From: Candidatus Altimarinota bacterium
GTDB lineage: Bacteria; Patescibacteriota; Gracilibacteria; BD1-5; UBA6164
DNA: 64,000 nucleotides
Direction: 5' to 3'
Assembly: GCA_028713225.1 (NCBI GenBank)
Contig: JAQTOS010000002.1
Span: forward strand, 1-64,000
The position numbers and the translations under genes were made by a program. The notes below the pieces were generated by a model that had not been told where the DNA came from, searched no databases, and was given only the letters and a program-made list of their open reading frames with translations. Shown piece after piece: positions 53,070 through 63,085 of this stretch (position 1 is its first letter; each line of letters begins with the position of its first letter).

Positions 53070-53978
53070 ATGTTGACAAAAAATAAAAGTTTAGCAGTTT
53101 TGGCTGCTATGATATTATCTACAGCTAGCTTAGCTTCTGCTGCTACTGGAGATATGATGACTACAGGTGCTATGTCTGGAACTACTATGGATGCTGGAAC
53201 TACTATGATGGATTCTGGTTCTACTTTAAAAATAGATAAAGTTGATGCATCAGTAGCAAAAACTATTTCTGCTACTTTTACAAAAGAATTATCTAAAGAT
53301 GGTGCAGTAATGAAAGTTATGGAAGATAATAGAATTTCTTCTTCTATTCCTGATACTACTGATACTAAAAAAGTAACTTTGGTTTTGAATGATGATGTTC
53401 AAACTGGATCTACTTATAGCCTTTTCTTAGTTTCTGGACAAGAAGGATCTATGGATTTTACTATAGGAGATACACTTCCTACAGATTCTATAGCTAATAC
53501 TGAAACTACTGGAACTCAAAATATTGCATCTATTAAAATTGTAGATTCAAAAACTATTGAACTTACATTTAAAGCTGATATTGCTGGAGATTCAGAATTT
53601 AAATTATTAAAAGAGGTAAAAGTTGCTTCTACTGATATAACTGGTAACACTGTTACTATGACTACAGAAAATGATTTATCTACTGCAAAAACTTATACTC
53701 TTACTATTGTTGCATTAAATGATATTTCAGGAAATCCTATATCTACAGATGATAGTTTATATGATTTTAATTATACTGGAACAGATTCTACAGATACTGC
53801 ATCTGGAGCAACTGATTTAAATGCTGCTACTGGTGCTACTGCATCTGGAGTTGAAGCTGCTGCTGCTCAAGCTAAAGAATTACCAGGAACTGGTCCGAAA
53901 GAAACAATCTTGTTCTTTGCAGCTATGTTACTTGCACTATTCACTGTATTATATTACAGAAAAAAAATAGCTAGATAA
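53070..53978 (+). CDS. LPGTG-anchored surface protein
   Basis: 302 residues with an N-terminal signal peptide (about 1-25), a Met/Thr/Gly-rich stretch, two Ig-like or SbsA-like beta domains (LKIDKVDASVAKTISATFTKEL; IKIVDSKTIELTFKADI), an Ala-rich spacer and a C-terminal sorting signal: LPGTG (271-275), a hydrophobic helix and RKKIAR. Anchoring by a sortase is expected. No TGA codon is used for its many glycines, perhaps because of high expression. Confidence 0.88.
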   Translation: MLTKNKSLAVLAAMILSTASLASAATGDMMTTGAMSGTTMDAGTTMMDSGSTLKIDKVDASVAKTISATFTKELSKDGAVMKVMEDNRISSSIPDTTDTKKVTLVLNDDVQTGSTYSLFLVSGQEGSMDFTIGDTLPTDSIANTETTGTQNIASIKIVDSKTIELTFKADIAGDSEFKLLKEVKVASTDITGNTVTMTTENDLSTAKTYTLTIVALNDISGNPISTDDSLYDFNYTGTDSTDTASGATDLNAATGATASGVEAAAAQAKELPGTGPKETILFFAAMLLALFTVLYYRKKIAR

Positions 53979-54009
53979 TTCTAGCATTAAGTTAAAGCCT
54001 TAATAAAAA

Positions 54010-54040
54010 AATCTCTAGAGAAGTCTAGAGATTTTTTTTG
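54010..54040. terminator. Terminator after the LPGTG gene
   Basis: Arms atctctaga/tctagagat with loop GAAG and T-run; shared with the convergent gene at 54052. Confidence 0.88.
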
Positions 54041-54051
54041 TCTATAATTTT

Positions 54052-54531
54052 TTAATTTCTTTCTTCAAAAACTAAATATTTCAATCTATTTATATGAGTT
54101 CTTAATTGAGAGTAAGAATCATCAATAAGTTTCAAAACATTTGTATCTTTTTTTAGATAAGGATATTTTTCTATTTTTCTATTCCATTCTAAATATTTAT
54201 TTAAATTGTATCATAAATATTCATATTCAGTTACTATTCAAGACATTTTTGTGTAAGAAAATTCTCAAGTTTTATATTTTTGAATTATTCAATATTTTAA
54301 TTTCTTATCATAACTTAGCATAGCAGATTGCATATTTTTGAAATTTTCTGAACTGAAATTATAGCTATTTATTTTGATATTTTCTAATTTTGTGATTTCA
54401 GGTCAATTAGTAAGATGCAGAATTTGATCTATTTCTCATTCAGAGTATCCTTCTTCTAGAGCAAAAGTATTATTTAAAGTTGAAAAAACAAGAGCTGTAG
54501 ATATAATGAAGGCAAAGATTACTTTTTTCAT
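54052..54531 (-). CDS. Exported hypothetical protein, 159 residues
   Basis: Signal peptide MKKVIFAFIISTALVFSTLNN, then a helical charged protein (YSEGEIDQILHLTNGPEITKLE). TGA glycines, so resident. No known domain. Confidence 0.65.
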
Positions 54532-54581
54532 ATTAGTAAAAAATTAAAAGATAAGATTTATTTATAATTATAAATTTCAAT

Positions 54582-55289
54582 ATGTCAAATAAAAATTATT
54601 ACGATATTCTGTGAGTTTCAAAAACTGCAAGTGAGGAAGAGATAAAAAAGGCTTATAGAAAACAGGCTATGAAGCATCATCCAGATAGAAATAAATGAGA
54701 AAAAACAGATGAAAGTAAAATCAAAGAAATAAATGAAGCTTATGAAGTGCTTTCAGATAAAACTAAGAAAAAACAATATGATACTTTTGGTTCTACTGGA
54801 AATTTTTCTGGATGAGCTGGAGGATTTAGCTGATATGAAGATATTTTTGGCTGAGCTAGTAGATGATGATCTAGACAACAAACTGGAGGATTTGATTTTG
54901 ATCTAGGAGATATTTTCTCTCAATTTGGATGATGAAGTTCTAAAAAACAAAAAAGACAAACTAGTTATGATTATGATGATATGTTTTCGTCTCATCAAAC
55001 TAAAAAAGAAGAAGTTAATTTGGATTTAGAAAAAACCTATGAAGTTGCTATTTTTGATTTGATTTTAGGAACAAAAATAGATGTAGAATGAGCAGATAAA
55101 CAAAAAGCAAAATTGAAAATTCCAGAAGGAACTAAACCAGGAACAAAGTTCAAAGTAAAAGAATTTGGGAAAAGTTTAGCTTGAAAAAAGTGAAACTTAA
55201 TAGTGAAAATAGAGGCAAAAATGCCAAAACATATTAGTGATTTGGATAAGAGTTTGCTTGAGGGGATTAGAGGGAATATATCTTATTAA
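54582..55289 (+). CDS. DnaJ-like co-chaperone (CbpA type)
   Basis: 235 residues. J domain at 5-70 with the HPD motif (MKHHPDRNKG) and KEINEAYEVLSDKTKKKQYD, then a Gly/Phe-rich region (80-125, many glycines as TGA: FSGGAGGFSGYEDIFGG), no zinc finger, and one C-terminal beta domain (KLKIPEGTKPGTKFKVKEFG). Shorter than DnaJ (about 370) with a single substrate-binding domain. Partners with DnaK, which is not in the window. Confidence 0.9.
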
Positions 55290-55294
55290 AAACA

Positions 55295-55358
55295 GTAGAG
55301 ACACGATTTATAGTGTCTAAAAATAAAACAGTAGATACGTATTGCAATACGTATCTAC
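55295..55358. repeat. Two GTAG...CTAC palindromic elements in tandem
   Basis: The second is a perfect 28-bp palindrome (55331-55358, gtagatacgtattg and complement). The first (55295-55319, gtagagacac...gtgtct) is a decayed relative whose right end is lost. Both are preceded by AACAGTAG and lie in the dnaJ-trmH gap. Confidence 0.8.
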
Positions 55359-55384
55359 AATATAATTAAAAATAGAAAATAACA

Positions 55385-55840
55385 ATGTCTAAAAAATACA
55401 TACTACTAGAATCAATTCGCTCTATGCAAAATGTTGGAGCAATATTTAGAAATGCTGACTGAGCAGGATATCATAAACTTCTTTTAACTGGACATACTCC
55501 AACTCCACCAAGATCTGATATTTCAAAAACGGCTTTATGAGCAGAAGAAACAATAGACTGGGAATATGCAGAGGATGCTATTGCTGTAGTCAAAGACTTG
55601 AAAGCAAAATGATTCAAAATTTTTGCTGTAGAATTAAATGATACTTCAGTTGATTATAGAGATTTTTATAAAACCGATGTTTGAGATATATGCCTAATAA
55701 TGTGAAATGAAGTAAAATGAGTAAGTCAGGAAATGCTAGCTTTAGCTGATTACACAGTTCATATTCCAATGTTAGGGAATAAGTCTTCACTAAATGTTTC
55801 AGTTGCAGCAGGAATTGTTATGTACTGATTTGTAGAATAA
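55385..55840 (+). CDS. SPOUT RNA 2'-O-methyltransferase (TrmH family)
   Basis: 151 residues, the catalytic domain only. The three SpoU motifs are clear: NVGAIFRNADGAG, CLIMGNEVKGVSQE and IPMLGNKSSLNVSVAAGI. It lacks the N-terminal substrate domain, so it resembles TrmL/TrmH-size enzymes. Target could be tRNA or rRNA. Two glycines in motifs are TGA. Confidence 0.9.
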
Positions 55841-55842
55841 AA

Positions 55843-55868
55843 AAATGAAGTTTGAAAACTTCATTTTT
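55843..55868. terminator. Terminator after the SPOUT gene
   Basis: Arms aaatgaagttt/aaacttcattt and T-run, between convergent genes. Confidence 0.85.
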
Positions 55869-57179
55869 TTATTCTATTTTTTCTTCTCTTGTTTCAGAAC
55901 TTATTCTATTTTTGATTTTTAATTTAACATCATTTGATTTTTTATCCCAGATAATATCTTCAATATGATTTATAGTATTTCATTTTTCATCTTTTTGAGA
56001 CTCTATTTGCATTATTTTATCATATGAATCAAATAATATATCTGTAGGAACATCATATGAAAAAGTATTATGAAATCTAGAATAATGCTCGCTATCATCA
56101 TAAGATTCATTATCTCTCCAATTAGCTATTGTTCTCAATTTTTTTTCATCACTAGTCATTAATTTTTGAAATAATTTTTCATGATTTTTTACTAAGCCGT
56201 CCTCAATTTCATGATTTCTATACATTTGATGAAGAATACGATTGATAAGAATTTGTTTTCTTATTTCAAGTATTCAATTTAACCCAGATTCATTTGTTAG
56301 GTAATTTTTTGTTTCCTTTTCAGACATTTGTATAAATTGCTTTTTAAATACATCATATCTATAAGAATTATCATTTCTAATAGATAAATCATAGTTTAAA
56401 TTATCATTTGCCTTAATTATTATACTAGCATCATTTTCTCAACTTCATTCATCAGTTCATTCCCAATCCACTCAGAAAGTTATAGAATCTATTCAGACTT
56501 TTTGATTTTTTATCATTAATTTTAAATCTGATTCATCAAGGGATTCTACTTCTGAACCATATAATCATTTTTCTAAATTTTCTATAGCTTGTTTTTTTGA
56601 TTCAGCTAAATTTTCTATTTCTTGTCATTGAGGAATTTGTAGAGCTGTATCAACTGTATCCTTTCTTTCTTCACTATCTCAAGACATAATTTTTTCTTGA
56701 GTTTCTCAAATAGCTTTTTCTCTTGAAGTTTTATCACTTATTTCTAGAGGACTTTGTACTTTTGAAATAGGTAAGGCTTCATTAATATAATTATTTGGGT
56801 CTAATTCATTTCTAAGTCGAGCCAATTTTAATTTTTCTCAAGTTAATAGAGAAAATCTTTTTTTATCTTTTTTTAGTCTTGATTTTGGAGTATCAAATCA
56901 CATCCAATTTTCATAAGTAATTGTTGTCTTTTCTCATTTTTTTTCTCTTGTTTTATAATCTTTTGTTTGAGAATATAATTCATTTACTTTTTGCCAAAAA
57001 AGAGCAGATTTATTTGTATCTTGCAAAAAATCTTTAACTATAGGATCTTTCCAATTAATTTTATCTCATTTAATAGCTGATATTGGAAATCAAGTTTCTT
57101 TTCAGAAATTCATTACAACTATCTTTGTTAAACTATCTCAATTTTTTACTTTATATTCACTATAGTTTTCAATTCACAT
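55869..57179 (-). CDS. Hypothetical protein, 436 residues
   Basis: Soluble, charged, with many TGA glycines. The internal region EIENLAESKKQAIENLEKGLYGSEVES is helical; the C-terminal part is rich in Asn, Asp and Lys. No recognised domain. It could be read from an ATG at 57177-57179 followed directly by TGA (Gly). Confidence 0.6.
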
Positions 57180-57270
57180 ATATTATCAAATTATTATAAA
57201 ATATTTTAAATATTTTATAATAATTTATACATTTTTGCAAATTTTTGATATATATTTATATAAAAAAATA

Positions 57271-57286
57271 GCGAGCATATGCTCGC
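57271..57286 (-). terminator. Terminator of psiE
   Basis: Perfect palindrome gcgagcatatgctcgc after the psiE stop with T-run on the minus strand. Confidence 0.8.
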
Positions 57287-57295
57287 GTAATTTTA

Positions 57296-57736
57296 CTAAA
57301 CTTCTTCTTCTTCCCATTCAGGTTTTTTTTCTTTATCACCTAATTTTTTGTTTTTATACTCTAGTATTACATAGCTTACAACTAAAATAAAAATTGTTGT
57401 AGCAGCTTCAATCATATAAGTATGTTCAAGTATTAGGAAACGAACAGTTCCTGTTGCTCCAATGTAAAGAAGATATCTAAAAGGAAAGTGATAGTTTTCC
57501 TCAAAGTATTTAACAATCATTGCAACAATTTCAAAGTAGATAAAAAAAAGGAAAATCTTTTTTAGGATTTCATGTCCATCACTTTTGACAGAAATTACCT
57601 CTAATCCAATTCCATATATTTCGGAAATCATTAGAAGTATTCCAAGAATAGCTATGATTGTAATAAGAATATTTAGAGAATTTCTTAAATACCTTGCTAC
57701 TGTAAGTCTATGAGGATTTGATTTTATTTGTGTCAT
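57296..57736 (-). CDS. psiE: PsiE-like membrane protein, probably acquired
   Basis: 146 residues with four membrane segments. It closely follows the PsiE (phosphate-starvation-inducible) pattern, with FIYFEIVAMIVKYFEENYHFPFRYLLYIGATGTVRFLILEH as the family core. PsiE is common in Proteobacteria; its role is not well defined. No TGA codon, TAG stop, AAAGGAG ribosome site and own TTGACA promoter and hairpin. It stands as an isolated unit between resident genes, consistent with transfer from a standard-code bacterium. Confidence 0.85.
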   Translation of the reverse strand: MTQIKSNPHRLTVARYLRNSLNILITIIAILGILLMISEIYGIGLEVISVKSDGHEILKKIFLFFIYFEIVAMIVKYFEENYHFPFRYLLYIGATGTVRFLILEHTYMIEAATTIFILVVSYVILEYKNKKLGDKEKKPEWEEEEV

Positions 57737-57771
57737 TGAATGACTCCTTTGTTTTTGTTTTTTGATTTGTG

Positions 57772-57799
57772 ACTATATTTATTTTAAGTTAATTGTCAA
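57772..57799 (-). promoter_or_regulatory. Promoter of psiE
   Basis: TTGACA (57794-57799) and TATAGT (57772-57777), spacing 16 bp, minus strand. Confidence 0.6.
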
Positions 57800-57804
57800 A
57801 TTTT

Positions 57805-57834
57805 AAAAAATCCGATTATATAATCGGATTTTTT
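57805..57834 (-). terminator. Terminator overlapping the rsmG stop
   Basis: Arms aaaaaatccgatta/taatcggatttttt; the last five codons and stop of rsmG are part of the hairpin. Confidence 0.85.
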
Positions 57835-58502
57835 AGTGGTTCTCATATTCTTCTAGGATAAATTTTGGGAGTATTTGAAACCTTTTTTACAAAAACAAGT
57901 ATTCTAGATTGGCCTTCTATTTCATATTTTTCTATTTTTTCTATGATTCATCCAAGCTCTTTTAGAGCTTTTTTTCATTCATTTAATTCTAGAGGATTAT
58001 CTAGTTTATAAGCTATAAAATATCATCATACTTTAACTAAAGGAAGAGAAAACTCAAGTAATGCAGGAAAGTAGGCCATTGCTCTGGAAACAACAGTATC
58101 ATATTTTTCTCTTTGATTTCTATCATGTCAGATTTCTTCAGCTCTTCCAGCTAGTCAGCTAGTTTTTTCTAAGCTAAGTTCATTTGCAAATTCTTCACTT
58201 GCTCTTACTTTTTTGGCTACACTATCTATCATAGTTAGTTCAATTTCTGGGAAAAATATTTTCAGAGGAATTCCTGGAAATCATCCACCACTTCAAATAT
58301 CAGCTATTTTTCAAGATAGAGAAGTGAATTTTGTCAGCATTAAACTATCTATGAAATGCTTAACTATAATTCCTTCATTATCTCTTATAGCAGACAAGTT
58401 CATAACAGAATTTTTTGCTACAAAAAGCTCTAAGAATTTTTCAAAGAGGCTTATTTGTTCAGGGTTTAAAGTAATATCATATTTATTGAAAAGAGAATTC
58501 AT
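57816..58502 (-). CDS. rsmG: 16S rRNA m7G527 methyltransferase
   Basis: 228 residues. The SAM-binding motif IADIGSGGGFPGIPL and VSRAMAYFPALLEF are typical, and the C-terminus ends YPRRMGEPLKNPII, matching the conserved YPRKxGxPxKxPL of RsmG. This supports translation through the terminator stem. Several motif glycines are TGA. Confidence 0.93.
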
Positions 58503-58612
58503 TTGTATAAATTATAGTTTTAAATTTGTTAATATTATATGAAAATATTTTATTTTGCAATTTTATGGAATTTAATTAGACTAGAGCCCACTTAAACATA
58601 AAATTTCATAAT

Positions 58613-60133
58613 ATGAAACAACAAATAAAAGCCTTCACCTTAGTCGAATTAATTATAGTAATTACTATTCTAGCAATACTAACTACAATATGATTTATGT
58701 CATATCAATCACATACATCTGATGCTAGAGATTCATCAAGAATAACTAGCCTAAAAACAGTGCATAAATGATTAACAATATCATACTTAAAAAAACAAAT
58801 ATATCCAACACCAGATGATTATATAGATATAGTATGAGTATCAAAACAATGATATGTATGAGAAACAGTTTCAAAAGCTATTAGATGAAATTCATTTAAA
58901 GACCCAAAAGATAATACTAGATTTTTGTACAGTCTAGATTATACATGAAAGAAAATAGAACTATCATGATATTTAGAAAATAATAATAAAATAATATTAT
59001 CACAAAATAATCCATTTTTTAATCAAGCTTTTGCTCGAAATATAGATTATACAAATAGATATCTGTATACTATTTGAGACAATGTATGAATTCTTCTAAA
59101 TTCAACAACAAATGCCCCAGTAAATGAAACTATTTATACTTGAGCTATAGATTTACAAACAGATACACAAGAATATAAAGTAGTATTTTCAAGTACCTGA
59201 ACAATATCAGGTTCTGGTCAAACTCTATTAACGAATATATCAATAATCCAAGATTCATGTGTACTGTGAAATACAGTAGTAATAAATTGATGACAAATAA
59301 GCGCATATAATACAACTAGTGTAGCATATAATGAAACATGTACTCCAGTATCAAGAACTTGTAATGGGTGAGTTTTAAATTGAGATATCAGTTATAAATA
59401 TTATACTTGTGCACCAGCAAATGCATTAAATTGTACACGAACAACATATAATTGATATAGTATTCCAAATATAAATCACGGACTTACGCAAACAATATCA
59501 AAAGCAGTTACATGATGAGTATCAAATATAGATGCAACATGTACAAATTGAGTTTTATCTTATGGAACTGAAACTACTACTTGTAGTACAAATTATACAT
59601 TGACTTGAAATTCTTGTATTGCTAATACAAGATCAGTAACTTGTTGATGAAGTATTCCAACTAATGCTACAGCGGCTACACGAACAACATATACACAAAC
59701 ATGGAATTGAACAATCTGGGCTCCTACTACTAGTTGGTGAGCAAGTCAATCTACATGTGATTTTAATTGTAATACAAATTATGCTTGGAATTGAACTTCT
59801 TGTGTAGCAAATACACAATCTTGTATTATAACAAATTGAATATGATCTCAAACTTGGAATTGAACTGATTGGTGAACATGTACAGTTATAGCTTGTAATA
59901 CTTGATATTCTATTAGTTGAAATTCTTGTGTAACAAATCTTACTAATTGTCAGATTAAATATCCACTTAATTCAGTTATATATGATAATTGGAGTTCTAT
60001 ACCATATAATTGAGCAGCATATTCTGTTGTAAAATGACAATGGTCTGTAAATTGAACTTATTGTAAAATGCGGGCTGAACGGTGAAATCACACAGCTTAT
60101 GGACATCGGTCAAATATGCCAGGATGATGGTAA
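58613..60133 (+). CDS. Large type IV pilin-like protein, second paralogue
   Basis: 506 residues. N-terminus MKQQIKAFTLVELIIVITIL... is a prepilin signal; the body is near-identical in pattern to the 35806 pilin (YPTPDDYIDIVGVSKQGYV, FLYSLDYTGKKI). The Cys-rich repeats contain the 90-bp identical block. After it the sequence differs: more repeats (CIITNGIGSQTWNGTDWGTC) and a short C-terminus (YCKMRAERGNHTAYGHRSNM) instead of the fibrinogen domain. Upstream DNA (ttaaacat...aaatttcata) also matches the other pilin. Confidence 0.88.
59717..59806 (+). repeat. 90-bp block identical to 36925-37014
   Basis: Second copy; see the 35806 pilin. Identity ends sharply on the right where one continues with acaaata and the other with gcaaata. 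Confidence 0.85.
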
Positions 60134-60141
60134 TAATAAAA

Positions 60142-60164
60142 AAAACCTCAATTGAGGTTTTTTT
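60142..60164. terminator. Terminator between pilin and glmS
   Basis: Palindrome aaaacctcaattgaggtttt with T-run. Confidence 0.88.
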
Positions 60165-60165
60165 A

Positions 60166-61998
60166 TTATTCTACAGTTACAGATTTTGCTAGATTTCTTG
60201 GTTTATCTATTTCTCTATCAAGTTCTCTTGCTGCATAATATGCAAAAAGTTGAAGAGCAACAGAAACAGGGAAAATAGATAATTCTTCGATAGTGTGAGG
60301 AATTTCTATTACATCATCATATAAATCTTTATTTTTATCTCATTTCGTAATTAATCAGATTACAAGACCATCTCTGGCTTTTATTTCTTTTAGAGTTGAG
60401 ACATTTTTATCTGTAAATCTTCCTTCTGGATTTATAAGTAGAGTAGGAAAACTTGGTTCAATAAGACTTAGTGGACCATGTTTTAATTCTCCAGCTGAGT
60501 AGGCTTCTGTATGATTGTAAGTGATTTCTTTACATTTCAAACTTCATTCCATAGCCATTGGATATTGAATATTTCTTCATAAGAAAAACATATCTTTATA
60601 ATGCGCATATTTTTTTGCTACTTTTTGGATTTTTTGAGATTCAAGTAAAACTAGAGAAACATTATCTTTAAGTTTTTGCATACAAGCTAGAATTTCTTTG
60701 TATTTTGTATATTCTAAATCTTTTTTATTTCCCAAATACAAAGCCATAATTAGAAGCACTCAGATTTGTCCGATGAAACTTTTTGTTGCAGCAACTCAAA
60801 CTTCTCTTCCAGAATGAGTATAAAGCCCTAAATCGCTTAATCTAGCGATACTAGAACCAACTACATTTACTATTCAAAATGTAAAACCTCATTTATTTTT
60901 TACTACTTTCAAACTTTCTAAACTATCAGCTGTTTCACCAGATTGAGAAATGAAAATATATAGAGTATCAGTATTTATAAATTTTTTCTTGTATTTAAAT
61001 TCTGTACTTACATAAACTGTTGTTGGTATAGAAGCTAATTCTTCAAATAAATAACTTGCAGTCATTCCAGCATTATAACTTGTTCAGCTAGCTATTATTT
61101 CTATTCTTTTGAAATCTTTTGCGGCTAATTCTTCAAGAGTGTTTGATTTGATTTCTAATGTTTCAAAATCTATTCTTCATTTGATGAAATTATCTATGAT
61201 TTCTGGAACTTGGAAAATTTCTTTTTCCATAAAGTGTGAAAAATCTCAAAGAGCATAATTATCTTCGCTATATGTGATATCTTCTATTTGTTTATCAAGG
61301 GAAAGCCCACTATCTAAACTGATAATTTTATGAGTATTTCCTTTTATAACAACCATTTCTCAGTCATCCAAGTTGATATAAGTTTTTGCAAATCTAGCCA
61401 AAGCATTAGCGTCAGATGATAGGAAATATTCTCATTCAGCAAGCCCTAAAACCAAAGGACTTCAGATTTTTACTCAGATAAGAGTATCAGGTTCTTGTCT
61501 ATCAATAACACCAAGAGCATAAGCTCAAGTAATTCTTCTAAATACTTTTTTGATTGTAGTTTCTATATCAGTTTCAAACATATCTTCTATAAGTTTTGCC
61601 ACGATTTCTGTATCAGTTTCACCATAAAATGTATATCCTCTATCTTCCAATTCTTTTTTCAGTTCTATATAGTTTTCAATAATTCCATTATGAACGATGA
61701 AAAATCTTTCATTTTTTGAATAATGAGGATGAGTATTTTCCATAGTTACTTTCCCATGAGTAGCCCATCTAGTATGTGCAATTCAAGTATTATATCATTC
61801 TAATTCTTTGTCCGAATTTTCTACTTTTGTAGCGAGATTTGAAACTTTTCAAACAGCTTTTTCTATATAAAATTCTCCTGCTTTATTTATTTCGCAGATT
61901 CCAGCAGAGTCATAACCTCTATATTCCAAATTTTTAAGTCATTCAAGCAAAAAAGGACTAGCTTCTTTATCTCATTTATAAGCAAATATTCAACACAT
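60166..61998 (-). CDS. glmS: Glucosamine-fructose-6-phosphate aminotransferase
   Basis: 610 residues. Makes glucosamine-6-phosphate for peptidoglycan. N-terminal glutaminase with nucleophile Cys2 (MCGIFAYKG) and conserved RWATHGKVTMENTHPH, HNGIIENY; two SIS sugar-binding domains (IEIIASGTSYNAGM, FISQSGETADSLES, and GRNIQYPMAMEGSLKCKEITY); C-terminus PRNLAKSVTVE is invariant in the family. Length is normal. No ribozyme sequence was identified upstream. Confidence 0.96.
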
Positions 61999-62204
61999 AG
62001 GTAGCTTTTGGTTAGGTTTAATTTTTTGTTTCAGAAAACTTCTTGTTTTCTTGATTTGAAGTATATTTATTTATAATAATAAATCAAAATTTTTGCGATT
62101 GAATAAGAAATAAATACTTATATTCTATAAAAAAACTTTTTTATTGAAAAATTTTAAACTAGAAGTATTATTTAAGAAATATTTTTAATTTATTAAATAA
62201 TGTA

Positions 62205-62840
62205 ATGATGGATGACTGAATTAGGAGAAAAGTAAAAATACAAAATACAAACTATAAATTAATAAAAAATATACATGATATTTTTGAAGATGAAGATGAT
62301 GATATATATAATGAAAATAATATTATGCATAATAAAGATTATTTTATTGAATGGCATAATAAAAAAATATTTTTAAATATTCCTAATACTGAAGATACAG
62401 ATTCCATTGATTTGAAGAAAAAAATAAAAATGTGACAAGTAAAAGAATCAGAATTTTGGTGGTATTATAACTGAATGAATGTTTGAGAAGAGGTTTCAAA
62501 ACAATCTCCTTTTGAAAGACCTTGTTTGATATTAAATGTTAAATTATGAGCAGATTTAGTTTATATTGTTCCTATTACTTCATCTGAAGATGTAAAATAT
62601 AAAAGTTTTGTAGAACCTATTGATAATCCTGCAAAATATTGATTAAAATGAGGGAAAGAATCATCTTTTATATTAAACCAAATAAAAGCTATTTCAATTA
62701 GAAGACTTATAAGAAGAATAAGTTGAAAGGAAAAAAGTACAGGGGAAAAATATGTTGATTATGAAAAAGTTAAATTAAAAAATTTAAGATACAAACTTTA
62801 TAAACAAGTTTTGTGAAGTAATTTTGATATTAAATTATAA
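62205..62840 (+). CDS. PemK/MazF-like protein
   Basis: 211 residues. The central part follows the PemK/MazF pattern: ERPCLILNVKLGADLVYIVPITSS, then SSFILNQIKAISIRRLIRRIS. MazF proteins are mRNA-cleaving toxins of about 110 residues; this has about 90 extra N-terminal residues rich in Asp, Glu and Asn. No antitoxin gene is adjacent, so a toxin role is only suggested. Two ATGs (62205, 62208) are tandem; the first is used. Confidence 0.6.
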
Positions 62841-62878
62841 TTTGAAAAACTAAAATAATATACTAAAACAAAAAAAAA

Positions 62879-62905
62879 GAGAGAACCGAAGTTACTCTCT
62901 TTTTT
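62879..62905. terminator. Terminator after the PemK-like gene
   Basis: Stem gagagaac/gtt(a)ctctc with CGAA loop, T-run on the plus strand and A-run before it, so usable in both directions. Confidence 0.75.
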
Positions 62906-63000
62906 CTTATAAATCTTTTCAAATCGTCTCCAGCGAGACTCCATGATATAAATTTTACATCATGTGTTAAAGCACGGAATCTTTAAACGAGAATATTATA
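62879..63000 (-). ncRNA. Candidate structured RNA downstream of clpP
   Basis: Between clpP and the PemK-like gene are consecutive perfect stems: ttaaag/ctttaa (62967-62986), catgat/atcatg (62942-62964), gtctc/gagac (62926-62939), and then the terminator hairpin. The region is more GC-rich than other gaps here. Minus orientation places the terminator last. I cannot match it to a named RNA (not tmRNA, tRNA or a clear SRP RNA). Confidence 0.4.
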
Positions 63001-63012
63001 TTCATTTATTTT

Positions 63013-63038
63013 ATAATTGCAAATATTTTAGCAATTAT
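63013..63038 (-). terminator. Hairpin after clpP
   Basis: Perfect arms ataattgc/gcaattat with a ten-base AT loop, 48 bp after the clpP stop. There is no long T-run, so terminator function is tentative. Confidence 0.45.
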
Positions 63039-63085
63039 TATTTATTTTCTTTTTGAATAAATTATCTATTTTGATAGGCATTTTC

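Noticed and set aside
535-57799. TTGACA promoters as proof of foreign origin
   Set aside because: The resident gene at 41049 has the same TTGACA-N16-TATAAA promoter, so promoters do not distinguish the two groups.
62879-63000. tmRNA or SRP RNA
   Set aside because: No tRNA-like end, tag frame or the conserved SRP tetraloop helix could be found.
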